Part shown: piece by piece, positions 43,469-52,977 of the stretch
Numbering within the stretch: position 1 is the first letter of the stretch
Layout: each line of letters starts with the position of its first letter
Assembly (NCBI RefSeq): GCF_029433095.1
Contig: NZ_JARNTX010000002.1
Location: 1,302,001-1,366,000 of the forward strand
Direction of reading: 5' to 3'
DNA length: 64,000 nt
Source of the DNA: Hymenobacter sp. YC55
GTDB lineage: Bacteria; Bacteroidota; Bacteroidia; Cytophagales; Hymenobacteraceae
Notes under the pieces: generated by a model
The model's input: only the letters and a program-made list of their open reading frames with translations
Told to the model about the DNA's origin: nothing
The model's database searches: none
Position numbers and translations under genes: made by a program

Positions 43469-43882
43469 ATGACGCACAAATACACTGCTCCACTACCCGC
43501 TCTAACCTGCGCCGTATTGGATGATGATGAAATAAACCGCTTTACTCTCGAGCATTATATCCGGCTTAGTGGCTCCTTACAATTAGTGGCTTCACTTTCG
43601 GGAAGTATAGAAGGGTTAGACTTTTTTAGCACTGAGCGGCGCGTTGACGTGTTGTTTCTAGACGTAGAAATGCCCGACCTCAATGGGTTAGACATGCTGC
43701 GCCTGTTACCTGAGCCTCCTCAAGTGGTATTGACTACTGCTTACGAAAACTGCGCTTGGGACGCCTTCGAGTTAGGAGTGGCCGATTACTTAATCAAACC
43801 ATTCGATTATGCCCGTTTTGCGCAAGCCGTACAGCGCGTGGCCGAACGGTTGCGGACGAGGCCCTATTCGTCGGTACGATAA
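43469..43882 (+). CDS. Stand-alone response regulator receiver protein
   Basis: A 137-residue receiver domain with nothing after it. The acidic pocket is LDDDE (17-21), phospho-acceptor Asp65 is in FLDVEMPD, Thr is in VVLTTAY and Lys109 in YLIKPFD. The sequence resembles the receiver half of LytTR-type regulators, whose DNA-binding half is absent. CheY-like action or phosphotransfer is possible. It faces the hybrid kinase gene with 11 bases between the stop codons. Confidence 0.85.
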   Translation: MTHKYTAPLPALTCAVLDDDEINRFTLEHYIRLSGSLQLVASLSGSIEGLDFFSTERRVDVLFLDVEMPDLNGLDMLRLLPEPPQVVLTTAYENCAWDAFELGVADYLIKPFDYARFAQAVQRVAERLRTRPYSSVR

Positions 43883-43893
43883 GCTAGTCGGTG

Positions 43894-46155
43894 CTAGTTA
43901 AAACTTGGAGGTACTGTCGTGACCGGGAACAGTAGGTCGGTGTGCTGACGGAGTTGAGCTAGAAGCTCCGGGAGAGTGGCAAGGAGGAGTTGAGTGGCTG
44001 CATAGCGGGACGTATCCTGAGTGGTAGGATCTTCCAATTCTTGGATAACTTTCAATAGCCTCTCTACTTGGAATAGCTTTAGAGTAGGTTTGAGTTGGTG
44101 AGCACACGCAGCAACGGCCACCCAATCGGCGGTTTCGTGGGCTTTCTCAAGTTTGGCTATTATAATGGGCGTGCTGGTGATAAAGAGCTCGAGAATTCGC
44201 TGCACGAAATCTAGTTTGCCATGCCCCATTTCATAAAGTCCGCTTAAGTTGAAAAGCGGGGTAGCAACTAAAGGTGGCGTCTTACGCACGGCTAGCATTT
44301 TGGTCAACAGGGCCGCTTCGTCGAAGGGCTTGGCCAAGCAGTCGTCCATGCCTGCTGCTAAATACTTCTCGTTGTCGGTTCGGAAGGCATTAGCTGTGAG
44401 GGCAATGATGGGGGTACGGGAGCGGAGCGGCTCAGGATGGCGGCGCATAGCCGCTGTTACGTCCAACCCACTCATATCGGGCATTTGAATATCCATAAGC
44501 ACCACATCATAGAAGGTGTGTTGAAAGAAGTTCAACGCAGTCATGCCGTCAGGAGCAGCATCAACCACTACGCCGAATTGCTCGAGTACTAATTGCGCCA
44601 ATTGGCGGTTTACATCGTTATCTTCCACCAGCAGGACCCGCCAGCCTCGCACCGACTCTGCCACTTGCTGAACAGCTGCCAGTTCTTCTACAAGCTGTAC
44701 CTCGGGCCCAGCCAACGAAAAAGGCAGCGTAAAGCTGAACGTACTGCCTTGGCCGGGCTGGCTGCACAACACCAAGTGGCCACCAAGCTGCTGCACCAAT
44801 CGGCTGCTGATGGCTAAGCCTAATCCTGTGCCGCCAAAATGTCGAGTGGTGTCGGAGTAAGCTTGGGCAAAACTTTCAAAAATTGCTTCTTGCTTTTCTA
44901 CTGCTACGCCCAGGCCGGTATCAGTAACTCGAAAATTAAACGTGAGCGTAGTGTCAGCTTCTGCCTGTACATAGCAATGTAGCGCCACATAGCCGTGTTC
45001 GGTAAACTTGATGGCATTGCTGAGCAGATTAAGCAAGACCTGACTTAGCCGATGCGGGTCGCCGAGTACAAGTGGAAGCGGTTCGGTGGGAAGGGTGAGT
45101 TCAAAGCCGATGCTCTTTTCAGTGGCTCTGAATGCCTGAATCTGGGTGGTGTTGCGAATTGTATCGACCAAGTCGAAAGGGATGTGCTCTAATTCTAGCT
45201 TGCCAGCTGTAATCTTGGCCATATCCAACACATCGTTCAAAACGCCAAGCAGGTGGTTGCCCGAGTTGCGGATAATGGTTAGGTACTCCTGTTGCTGCGC
45301 ATCTAGTTTAGTTCGGGCCAGCAGGCCTGCCATACCAAGCACGCCATTCATGGGTGTGCGAATCTCATGGCTCATATTGGCCAAGAAAGTTTCCCGGACT
45401 TGCACCGCCGCCTCAGCTTCGCGCCGAGCTTGGTGTATGGCTTGCTCGGCTAAGTAGCGGTCGGTGATATCGGCGCTAGAACCGACCATCAGGCGCAGCT
45501 TACCATCGGAGCCGAACACGGGTTGAAATAGCCGAAGCCAGTGGCGGGTGCCTGCCGAGCCTTCAAAGGTTTCTTCCCACGTCACCTCTATACCTTCCTC
45601 CATTGCCTGCCTGAACTTCGCTTCGCGTTGCAGAGCCATCGTTCGTGGATGGTTGAAATGGGCGCAGTACTCGAAGTTGTCTTTGCCAATGATCCACTCG
45701 CGAATCTGGTCGTTGCGTACTGCCGTCAAGTTGACGTATTGGTAGCGGTGGTGTAGATCAAAAATTGCCACTCCTGTTGGCAAGTTCTGAAGCACCGTTT
45801 CAAAAAAATCACGCTCTGCTAGCTGGCTTTGCTCGGCCTTGTATCGGTCGGTAATATCGGTGAGATATAAAGAGTAGGACTGGCTGCTTGGTACTACCGT
45901 CAGTGAGTAATAGTGCCCTGCAACCGCTACATCTTGCGCCGAATTGGCAGTAGTGTGCCGTGCTAAGGAAAGCAGCCATTGGCGAGGACAAGTGCCCTCT
46001 GTAGTTGCTATCAATTGCAATAGTCTTTCAGCAGCAGGATTAGCGTATACTACATCAGCCGAAAAAGAAAGCTGTAGTACGGGGTTAGGATTTTGCGTGA
46101 GAAGACGCAATGCCAAAGCTTCTTTAGAAGCAATGGGAGTAGTAACAATCGACAT
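43894..46155 (-). CDS. Hybrid sensor histidine kinase with two PAS domains, receiver and HPt
   Basis: A 753-residue cytoplasmic kinase without clear membrane helices. Two PAS-like domains (about 15-105 and 115-235) precede the kinase. Phospho-His263 is in NMSHEIRTPMNG, the ATPase core spans about 360-480 (GTGLGLAIS), the receiver Asp555 is in LMDIQMPD and the HPt His686 is in CAHQLKPT. Phosphate can therefore travel His-Asp-His within one chain and needs an external receiver, which the adjacent lone receiver could be. ATG at 46155 is used over a TTG four codons earlier. Confidence 0.9.
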   Translation of the reverse strand: MSIVTTPIASKEALALRLLTQNPNPVLQLSFSADVVYANPAAERLLQLIATTEGTCPRQWLLSLARHTTANSAQDVAVAGHYYSLTVVPSSQSYSLYLTDITDRYKAEQSQLAERDFFETVLQNLPTGVAIFDLHHRYQYVNLTAVRNDQIREWIIGKDNFEYCAHFNHPRTMALQREAKFRQAMEEGIEVTWEETFEGSAGTRHWLRLFQPVFGSDGKLRLMVGSSADITDRYLAEQAIHQARREAEAAVQVRETFLANMSHEIRTPMNGVLGMAGLLARTKLDAQQQEYLTIIRNSGNHLLGVLNDVLDMAKITAGKLELEHIPFDLVDTIRNTTQIQAFRATEKSIGFELTLPTEPLPLVLGDPHRLSQVLLNLLSNAIKFTEHGYVALHCYVQAEADTTLTFNFRVTDTGLGVAVEKQEAIFESFAQAYSDTTRHFGGTGLGLAISSRLVQQLGGHLVLCSQPGQGSTFSFTLPFSLAGPEVQLVEELAAVQQVAESVRGWRVLLVEDNDVNRQLAQLVLEQFGVVVDAAPDGMTALNFFQHTFYDVVLMDIQMPDMSGLDVTAAMRRHPEPLRSRTPIIALTANAFRTDNEKYLAAGMDDCLAKPFDEAALLTKMLAVRKTPPLVATPLFNLSGLYEMGHGKLDFVQRILELFITSTPIIIAKLEKAHETADWVAVAACAHQLKPTLKLFQVERLLKVIQELEDPTTQDTSRYAATQLLLATLPELLAQLRQHTDLLFPVTTVPPSFN

Positions 46156-46684
46156 TGTATAATTCAATAAAGCTATAAATATACAATCCTGTTTTGCTTG
46201 CTACCAAAAGCTTTATAACTGTTATTATCTGCAAGGTTCCTAATGGCTCTTTTATTTATACAGGTGGCTGTAATCTGGCTTCTGCTGGTAATAGTTATAA
46301 ATAACATTGCGTATAAATATGCGGCTTTGTAGGGGTGCTACCTTAAAAGCAATTGTGATATACTGATAGTGTGTAGCCGCTTATTCAGAGGCGCGATAGA
46401 GTGTCAATGAGCCAACAAGCCTGCATGAATATCCAACTCATAACATTATGTTGGAGAGGCGAAATGCAATGTAGTTTTCGTGCAGATAACAGGTAGCTTA
46501 CCCTTATAGATGGCCGCATTACTTCCAGCAATCAGAGCGGCCAACAATAAGTAGAAGGCTATTATTTATGCTTGTTTAATTGAATGTCGGCTTGCCACCT
46601 AGTTTCCTACTAGCTCAACCTTGATGCAACAAGTTGGTCTGGTACCTATGTATGGTAGGCATACGCTTTCTTACCTAATATTTG
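46156..46684. other. AT-rich intergenic region, 529 bases
   Basis: This is the longest gap. It separates the divergent kinase and Gre-like genes. A weak -7 candidate TATATTTA (46176-46183, minus) could serve the kinase. I see no RNA gene, repeat or coding frame with support. Confidence 0.45.
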
Positions 46685-47149
46685 ATGACACAACCTTCAT
46701 CCACAATTAAACCGTTGCTTCACGCTGCTTGCGCTGCCTTCGTGGCGGAGCGTATTGAGGCAGCGCAAGCGGCTATGCTCACAGCACAAGAGTCAGCCAA
46801 CTCCGAAACAAAGAGCAGTGCCGGCGACAAGTACGAGACGGGTCGCGCTATGGCCCAGGAAGAACGTAACCGCAATGCAGTGCAGCTTCAGCAGGCCCTC
46901 CAGCTGCAAGGAGAGCTAGCACGCATCAACCCCGAGGTAGTTTCCGATGCTGTGCGCCCTGGCGCGCTAGTGGACACCAGCATGGGATGCTTCTATATCA
47001 GTATTAGCGCCGGAAAGCTTACAGTTGATGGGCAAGACTACTTCGCCGTATCGGCGGCTGCGCCTGTGGCCGCTGCCCTTACTGGCAAGCGTGCAGGGGA
47101 GGATGTAGTATTCAATGGAAAGAAGGTGCAAATACAGCAAGTGGAATAA
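46685..47149 (+). CDS. GreA/GreB C-terminal-like protein
   Basis: A 154-residue protein. The N-terminal half is helical (RIEAAQAAMLTAQESANSETK, SSAGDKYETGRAMAQEER) and the C-terminal half (about 90-154) ends with AAALTGKRAGEDVVFNGKKVQI, which resembles the FKBP-like C-terminal domain of Gre factors. Related proteins are often mislabelled as 3-oxoacyl-ACP synthase. A role at the RNA polymerase secondary channel is possible but unproved, since the acidic hairpin tip of GreA is not obvious. ATG at 46685 is one codon after a TTG. Confidence 0.65.
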   Translation: MTQPSSTIKPLLHAACAAFVAERIEAAQAAMLTAQESANSETKSSAGDKYETGRAMAQEERNRNAVQLQQALQLQGELARINPEVVSDAVRPGALVDTSMGCFYISISAGKLTVDGQDYFAVSAAAPVAAALTGKRAGEDVVFNGKKVQIQQVE

Positions 47150-47335
47150 AAACGCGAAAAGAATTGGGTAGTGAGTTGCGTCAGCTTGCTGGTTACTGTA
47201 CAAGGCCTAACCTGTTCACAGCACAGCTAAGTAATAAACGCAAATAACCGCTTCGAGTAGGAGCGAATGGCAATAAAGAGAGGTGGTACTCAATAGCTCA
47301 ATCAGCTACCAGTAGCAGGCCCAACAGGATTGCCG

Positions 47336-47343
47336 TACCTTCG
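47336..47343 (+). promoter_or_regulatory. Probable -7 element TACCTTCG of dxr
   Basis: One base off TAnnTTTG, 20 bases before the dxr ATG. The short leader matches other genes in the window. Confidence 0.4.
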
Positions 47344-47363
47344 CTGTGCAAGCTTCCTCATCA

Positions 47364-48536
47364 ATGCCTTCTGTCTTTCCCAAACGCATCACCCTGCTCG
47401 GCTCTACTGGCTCTATTGGTACTCAAGCCTTGGACGTAGTTCGCGCCAATTCCACTCGCTTTACTATTGCAGTTCTATCGGCTCATTCCAACGCCGAATT
47501 GCTGATTCAACAGGCCCGCGAATTTCGGCCCGCGGCCGTTGTAATCGGCGACGAAACTAAGTATGCGGCTGTTAAAACGGCCCTCGCTGGACAGTCCGAA
47601 ACCGAAGTGCTGGCTGGCGCTGCTGCTCTCACCGAAGTAGCCGGCCGGCCTGATTCCGATATTGTACTGACGGCTATGGTGGGTTATGCCGGATTGCTGC
47701 CTACAGTGGCTGCTATCCGAGCCGGCAAAGACATAGCGCTGGCTAATAAGGAAACCCTGGTTGTGGCCGGCCAGCTAATTACGCAGCTAGTGCGAGAATA
47801 CAACGTGGGGCTATATCCAGTTGACTCCGAGCACTCGGCCATTTTTCAGTGCTTGGTAGGCGAGGAGCGTAACCCCATTGAAAAGATAATCCTGACAGCT
47901 TCGGGTGGTCCTTTCCGGGGCCGCACCCGAGACCAGTTAGCCTCTGTCACGAAAGCGCAGGCACTCAAGCATCCCAACTGGGATATGGGAGCCAAAATCA
48001 CTATCGATTCGGCTTCCCTTATGAACAAGGGGCTAGAAGTAATAGAGGCCAAGTGGCTGTTTGGTCTCCGCGACGACCAGATTGATGTGGTGGTGCATCC
48101 GCAAAGCATCATTCATTCCCTGGTGCAGTTCGAAGACGGCTCCCTAAAAGCGCAGCTCGGCCTTCCCGACATGAAGCTGCCTATTCAATACGCACTAGGC
48201 TATCCGCACCGCCTGCCAGCTAGCTTTCCGCGCTTCTCCTTTCTTGATTACCCACAGCTCACCTTCGAGCAACCCGACAAAACGGCCTTCCGCAATCTGG
48301 CCCTCGCCTTCGACGCCATGGGCCGCGCCGGCAATTCGCCCTGCGTGCTAAATGCCGCCAACGAAATAGCGGTTGCGGCTTTTCTGCGCGATGAGGTGGG
48401 CTTTCTGCAAATGTCGGAATTGGTAGAGGACTGCCTTTCGCGCGTTTCGTACCTTGCACAACCATCGCTCGACGATTACGTGCAGACTGACAAGGAGGCA
48501 CGCCGCATAGCGCAGGAACGGCTGGCGCGGTATTAG
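47364..48536 (+). CDS. dxr: 1-deoxy-D-xylulose 5-phosphate reductoisomerase
   Basis: A 390-residue enzyme of the non-mevalonate isoprenoid pathway, converting DXP to 2-C-methyl-D-erythritol 4-phosphate with NADPH. The cofactor loop is LLGSTGSIGTQ (11-21), NKETLVVAG and PVDSEHSAIFQ bind metal and substrate, and SGGPFRG and MGAKITIDSASLMNKGLE complete the site. ATG at 47364 is chosen; an in-frame GTG at 47346 is possible but lies next to the -7 element. It is followed by rseP, a common pairing. Confidence 0.96.
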   Translation: MPSVFPKRITLLGSTGSIGTQALDVVRANSTRFTIAVLSAHSNAELLIQQAREFRPAAVVIGDETKYAAVKTALAGQSETEVLAGAAALTEVAGRPDSDIVLTAMVGYAGLLPTVAAIRAGKDIALANKETLVVAGQLITQLVREYNVGLYPVDSEHSAIFQCLVGEERNPIEKIILTASGGPFRGRTRDQLASVTKAQALKHPNWDMGAKITIDSASLMNKGLEVIEAKWLFGLRDDQIDVVVHPQSIIHSLVQFEDGSLKAQLGLPDMKLPIQYALGYPHRLPASFPRFSFLDYPQLTFEQPDKTAFRNLALAFDAMGRAGNSPCVLNAANEIAVAAFLRDEVGFLQMSELVEDCLSRVSYLAQPSLDDYVQTDKEARRIAQERLARY

Positions 48537-48700
48537 GTGTTACAAGAAAAAAGCTGACGAGTAGTTAAGTGAAGAGTGACAAGCATGGAGCGTTCTTGTT
48601 GTTGTCTTGCTTCCATACCGGTACACGTCATCTATTACCTTGTCACCTGTCCTGCCGTCTGAACAGACTGTCATTTCATCACCTAATTACCTAATCCCTC

Positions 48701-50044
48701 TTGGAAACCCTTATCATGATCGGCAACTTGTTGCTGGGCCTTTCCCTTTTGGTAGGCCTGCATGAGTTCGGACACTTTGCCGCAGCCAAATACTTTAAGA
48801 TTCGCGTCGATAAGTTTTACATCTTCTTTGACTTCCTGTTTCCACTACCCAATGTGCTCAACTTCGCCTTGCTTAAAAAGAAAGTAGGCGGCACCGAATA
48901 TGGCATTGGCTGGTTCCCCTTGGGGGGCTATGTGGCTATTCATGGCATGATCGATGAAACTCAGGATGCCGAATCTTTGGCAGCCGAGCCGCAGCCCGAC
49001 GAATTCCGTGCTAAGCCAGCCTGGCAGCGCCTGATTGTAATGCTGGGCGGCATCATCATGAATGTCATTACAGGCATTGTGGTCTTCACCCTCCTTACTT
49101 ATATCCAGGGGGAAAGCTATTTGCCAGCAGCAGAAGCTCGGTATGGCATAGTGCCCAACGGCCTCGGCCGCGAAATTGGCTTCCGCACCGGCGACAAAAT
49201 TGTGAAAATCAATGGGCGCCCATTCACAGAGTTTGATGAAGTACGTTCGCCTGACTTCCTACTCGGCGACAACAGCTTCTATACCATTGAGCGTGACGGC
49301 AAGCTGCTTGATCTGAACCTGCCGTCCCGCTTTATGGACAAGCTCACCGCAAATGGCGACAGTTTATTTGTTGCTCCTCGCGTACCATTTGTAGTGGGCC
49401 GTGTAGTATCCGGGCAGCCTGCCGCCGATGCTGGTCTGAAGGCTGGGGATAAGCTAGTGCGTATAGGGGAGCAGCCTATTCAGTATTTCGATGAGCTGCA
49501 AAAGGCTTTGCTGGCGCAGGCAGGCAAACCCACTGCTGTGGGTATCGTGCGCGACGGCCAGCCGCAAACCCTTACTGTGAAAGTGACCTCAGCTGGCAAA
49601 ATGGGCTTCGAGCCGAAGCCGTTGCTGCATTATAGCACGCGCCACTTCAGCTTGTTGGAATCGGTGCCGCTCGGTATCAAAAATGCCTTCGGCATTATTG
49701 CGGTGCAGGCAAAAGCCATTACCAAGATTTTCAAAGGTCAAGCCTCCGCTGTCGACTCGCTAGGTGGCCCGGTGGAAATTGCCCAGCAGTACGGTGGGCA
49801 ATGGGACTGGCTGCGTTTCTGGGTGCTTACCGGCTCCCTCTCCATGGTGCTGGCTTTCATGAACTTGCTTCCCATTCCAGCTCTCGACGGTGGTCACGTA
49901 CTATTCCTGCTCTACGAAATGATAGCTGGTCGTAAGCCTTCCGACAAGTTCCTGGAGAATGCGCAGAAGGTGGGTACGCTCATGATTATGGCATTGATGG
50001 TGTTTGTTCTCTTCAAGCCGCTGATTAAAGTATTTCTGAAGTAG
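48701..50044 (+). CDS. rseP: RIP metalloprotease RseP (site-2 protease)
   Basis: A 447-residue intramembrane zinc protease. The catalytic motif HEFGH is at residues 21-25 in the first helix. A second membrane helix follows the GGYVAIHGM loop, two PDZ domains lie between about 130 and 310, and the distal Asp motif is NLLPIPALDGGH. It cuts membrane-bound anti-sigma factors or remnant signal peptides. The TTG at 48701 is preferred because METLIMIGNLLLGL matches the family start; the in-frame ATG at 48716 would shorten the helix. Confidence 0.93.
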   Translation: METLIMIGNLLLGLSLLVGLHEFGHFAAAKYFKIRVDKFYIFFDFLFPLPNVLNFALLKKKVGGTEYGIGWFPLGGYVAIHGMIDETQDAESLAAEPQPDEFRAKPAWQRLIVMLGGIIMNVITGIVVFTLLTYIQGESYLPAAEARYGIVPNGLGREIGFRTGDKIVKINGRPFTEFDEVRSPDFLLGDNSFYTIERDGKLLDLNLPSRFMDKLTANGDSLFVAPRVPFVVGRVVSGQPAADAGLKAGDKLVRIGEQPIQYFDELQKALLAQAGKPTAVGIVRDGQPQTLTVKVTSAGKMGFEPKPLLHYSTRHFSLLESVPLGIKNAFGIIAVQAKAITKIFKGQASAVDSLGGPVEIAQQYGGQWDWLRFWVLTGSLSMVLAFMNLLPIPALDGGHVLFLLYEMIAGRKPSDKFLENAQKVGTLMIMALMVFVLFKPLIKVFLK

Positions 50045-50078
50045 AATAGGTTGTTCACCTGTCCTTCCGTTCTCGCTC

Positions 50079-50576
50079 ATGCTCCGCAAACTGCTCCTGC
50101 TTCCGTTATTGCTAGCTGCTACCCTAACGGCGTGGGCGCATGCTTACCACGCTAGTATTATGGATGTGCGCTACAATGCGCAAAAGCAACAGCTTGAAAT
50201 AGCTCTTAAAGTATTCACCGACGATTTTGAAACTGCCCTCTCGGCTGGTCGTTCCGCTTCTATTGACCTCGATCAGTCGCCCAAGCCGCTGGTGACGCAG
50301 CTAACTACTGACTTGCTGCGCAAATCAGTGGTATTTGGAACCAAGCCAGGAGAGGCACTGCCATTACAGTTGCTGGGCATGCAAAAAGAAAATGATGCCC
50401 ACTGGCTGTATTGCACTGTGAAATTGGCTAAGCCGGTTACTAGTGTCAACTTGCGCCATTCCTTGCTGCTCTCTGCTTTCCCCGACCAAATGAACATTGT
50501 GAATCTGGAGGCTAGTGGAAAGAAGCAAAGTGTGCTTTTCCGGGAGGGAGAACAGGAGCAAAAAATTACTTGGTAG
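50079..50576 (+). CDS. DUF6702 family exported protein
   Basis: A 165-residue protein with signal peptide MLRKLLLLPLLLAATLTAWA followed directly by HAYHASIMDVRYNAQKQQLEIALKVFTDDFE, the DUF6702 start. Later strands include HWLYCTVKLAKPV and NIVNLEASGKK. The family is envelope-located in Bacteroidota and its role is unknown. It lies 34 bases after rseP on the same strand and is likely cotranscribed. Confidence 0.83.
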   Translation: MLRKLLLLPLLLAATLTAWAHAYHASIMDVRYNAQKQQLEIALKVFTDDFETALSAGRSASIDLDQSPKPLVTQLTTDLLRKSVVFGTKPGEALPLQLLGMQKENDAHWLYCTVKLAKPVTSVNLRHSLLLSAFPDQMNIVNLEASGKKQSVLFREGEQEQKITW

Positions 50577-50592
50577 AAAGGGTATACCCTGT

Positions 50593-50651
50593 CTGCGAAC
50601 AAATAAAAAGAGCCTCTACAGCACGTAGAGGCTCTTTTTATTTGTTCGCAG
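50593..50651. terminator. Bidirectional terminator with perfect 27-bp stem
   Basis: Bases 50593-50619 are the exact complement of 50625-50651 with a five-base loop. It ends the rseP-DUF6702 unit and, on the other strand, the OmpA gene. Confidence 0.92.
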
Positions 50652-50682
50652 CTGCCATTAAACGGTAGCTTAGTACCGCTTC

Positions 50683-52683
50683 TTATTTCCAATCCGCTCC
50701 GCCGGCTTCCTTCTTGTCGGCATCTGGTTTTATCAATCGGAATTCCACCCTGCGGTTGGTTTTAGCGTCTTCTTCCGTCACTTCTTCCCTCAACGGTTTC
50801 GTACTGCCAAAACCCTGGTTCTCGATGCGGTTGGGTTGTAGCTTGCCTTTTTGCTCGATGTAGCGCCGAATAGCTTCGGCTCGGTCTTGCGAAAGTTTCT
50901 CGTTGAAGTCCGGGTCGCCTTTCGAATCGGTGTGGCCGGAAATGTTGAGGCGGAACTCCGGGTGGTCGACCATGAACAGGGCAATACGGTCGAGAGTAGG
51001 GTGCATGGCTGGCCGGATGCCTGCCTTGTCTTGGTCGAACTCGATGTTTTTGAAAATCAAAGGCAAGCCGTAGTCGATGGAGTTCGTCATGAGCTTCAGC
51101 ACGGTGTCGCCTTTCAATTCAAACTTTTTCTCGACGCTGAAAAAATCGGGGCTCTGAATCAGCATTACGTAGTGCGAGCCCTCAATCAGATCGAAGTCGA
51201 AGGTGCCGTCGGGCCGCAGGTACTTAGCGGCTACCTCGATGCCATCATCGGTATCGATGATGGTGACGATGCCGTTCAGAGGTTTCTGCGAAACAGAATC
51301 AACCAAGGTGCCTTCGATGTGCGTGGTGGCCAGCGGTTGGGCCTCCATGGGTAGGGGGAAGGAGTAGAGGTCCAAGTTCTTCATGTCCTTTTCCTCGGAG
51401 CGGGCATAGTACAGGTTCTGCGAGTCGGAGTCGATGGTGAAGTAGTATTCCGACCCCTTGCCATTCACGAGTGGACCGATGTTCTTGGGCTCTTGCCACC
51501 GGCCCTGCACGCGGTACGTCTTATAGATATCGAAGTCGCCGTAGTTGAGCAACTGCCCCCGCGACGAGAAGTACAGCACATTATAGAGAGGGTGGTAGAA
51601 CGGGCTAACTTCACTTTCCCGCGTATTCACCACAGGGCCCATGTTCTCAGCTTTCACCCACTGGTTGTTTTTGTTTTTGTAGGTGTACCAGATATCTGAT
51701 AAGCCGAAGCCCCCGAGCCGGTCGGAGGCGAAGTACAGCGTGTCTTCGTTGAGGGAAAGGGTCGGCTGCGAATCCCACGCCGTTGAATTTACTTGGGCTC
51801 CCAAACTCTTAGGTACAGTCCACTGCCCATCCTTGAAGGTAGAAGTAAATAAGTCACAGTTGCCATGGCAGCTTGGGCACTCGCAGCGGGCAAAATAAAT
51901 GGTCTTGCCATCCTTGGTGAAGCAGGCCGAACCCTCGTTATAAAGCGAGTTGATAGGTTTGGGCAGCGGTTCGGCCTCGGTCCACATTTCGCCGTCCTTG
52001 CGCGACACGTACAAGTCTTCGTCGATTACGCCATGGATGCCGCGCATCTTTCGCTTCGAGGAAAACAGCATCATGCCCGCCGTCGAGTTCAAGGTAGGAC
52101 CATAGTCCTCGGCTTGCGAATTAATAGCGTCGCCCATGTTAGTGTACACTCCTTTGGGCGGCCGAAACGCGACGATTCCCTTGCGGTATTCCACCAAGTC
52201 GTAATACGTTTTCAACGGCACGTACAGGTCGGCCGTTTTTTGCTCTAGTGAGTCGTAGTAGAGCTGAATTTTTTTGATGTCTTGGCGGTGATGCTTAAGG
52301 GCAAGGCGGAAGTAGGCCTTAGCTAGTTCTTCTTTACCCGCTTTTTCCCAGAGTTGGGCCAAGCGCCAGAGCAGGGGAGTGTCCTTAGCAAAATTTTCGA
52401 TGCCGAACTTGCGCACGTAGGCGTCCAACAATACGCGAGCTTGCGCTAGATTACGCCGCTTTTCTGCTTTCTGAATAGCACGCAGTTCCTTCTTGTTCTC
52501 ATAATAGGGAATACGGTTGATATTGGGAAAGACTGGAGTAGCATCGGCCCGCAGCCGAATCTGCCGCGCTGTGCGGTCCGAAAGTTTCCGCTGGCGGAGA
52601 GGCGCGGTGTTTTTTTGTGCCCACAGTACACCCGGCAATCCAATCAGCAACAACAATAAAAATGTACGTAGAGAGCGAAGCAT
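50683..52683 (-). CDS. OmpA family protein with TPR-like and PD40 propeller domains
   Basis: A 666-residue envelope protein. After the signal peptide (LLLLLIGLPGVLWAQ), a helical TPR-like region (about 70-165), a PD40 propeller (about 180-450, MLFSSKRKMRG, GKTIYFARCE, DTLYFASDRLGG), a small beta domain and a C-terminal OmpA peptidoglycan-binding domain (NISGHTDSKGDPDFNEKLSQ) follow. It resembles PorE-like and gliding-associated OmpA proteins that anchor outer-membrane complexes. ATG at 52683 is used. Confidence 0.88.
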   Translation of the reverse strand: MLRSLRTFLLLLLIGLPGVLWAQKNTAPLRQRKLSDRTARQIRLRADATPVFPNINRIPYYENKKELRAIQKAEKRRNLAQARVLLDAYVRKFGIENFAKDTPLLWRLAQLWEKAGKEELAKAYFRLALKHHRQDIKKIQLYYDSLEQKTADLYVPLKTYYDLVEYRKGIVAFRPPKGVYTNMGDAINSQAEDYGPTLNSTAGMMLFSSKRKMRGIHGVIDEDLYVSRKDGEMWTEAEPLPKPINSLYNEGSACFTKDGKTIYFARCECPSCHGNCDLFTSTFKDGQWTVPKSLGAQVNSTAWDSQPTLSLNEDTLYFASDRLGGFGLSDIWYTYKNKNNQWVKAENMGPVVNTRESEVSPFYHPLYNVLYFSSRGQLLNYGDFDIYKTYRVQGRWQEPKNIGPLVNGKGSEYYFTIDSDSQNLYYARSEEKDMKNLDLYSFPLPMEAQPLATTHIEGTLVDSVSQKPLNGIVTIIDTDDGIEVAAKYLRPDGTFDFDLIEGSHYVMLIQSPDFFSVEKKFELKGDTVLKLMTNSIDYGLPLIFKNIEFDQDKAGIRPAMHPTLDRIALFMVDHPEFRLNISGHTDSKGDPDFNEKLSQDRAEAIRRYIEQKGKLQPNRIENQGFGSTKPLREEVTEEDAKTNRRVEFRLIKPDADKKEAGGADWK

Positions 52684-52728
52684 AATGATAAATTGCGCCG
52701 GAGCCAGACGGCGTGGCGCGGTAAAGCT

Positions 52729-52736
52729 CAAAAATA
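52729..52736 (-). promoter_or_regulatory. -7 promoter element TATTTTTG of the OmpA gene
   Basis: On the minus strand a perfect TAnnTTTG element, 45 bases ahead of the ATG at 52683. Confidence 0.55.
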
Positions 52737-52977
52737 GGAATTTTCAGGTACTCGCGTTCTTATTCTTGTTGGCAAATGGTAACGTCACCAATCTGCCGGA
52801 GTGACGGGTATATGGTAAGCTATTTGATGGGACACCTGCCAACGCCTAACCAGCGCAGCATGGCACAACACTTGTCAAACTAGTATCTTCGGAAGTTCGC
52901 CTGCGTAAGAGCGAGGTTGCCCACCATATTCCTGTCATTCTGGCACCGCCTTCTGCTCTTCGTTCTTTTACGTTGCT

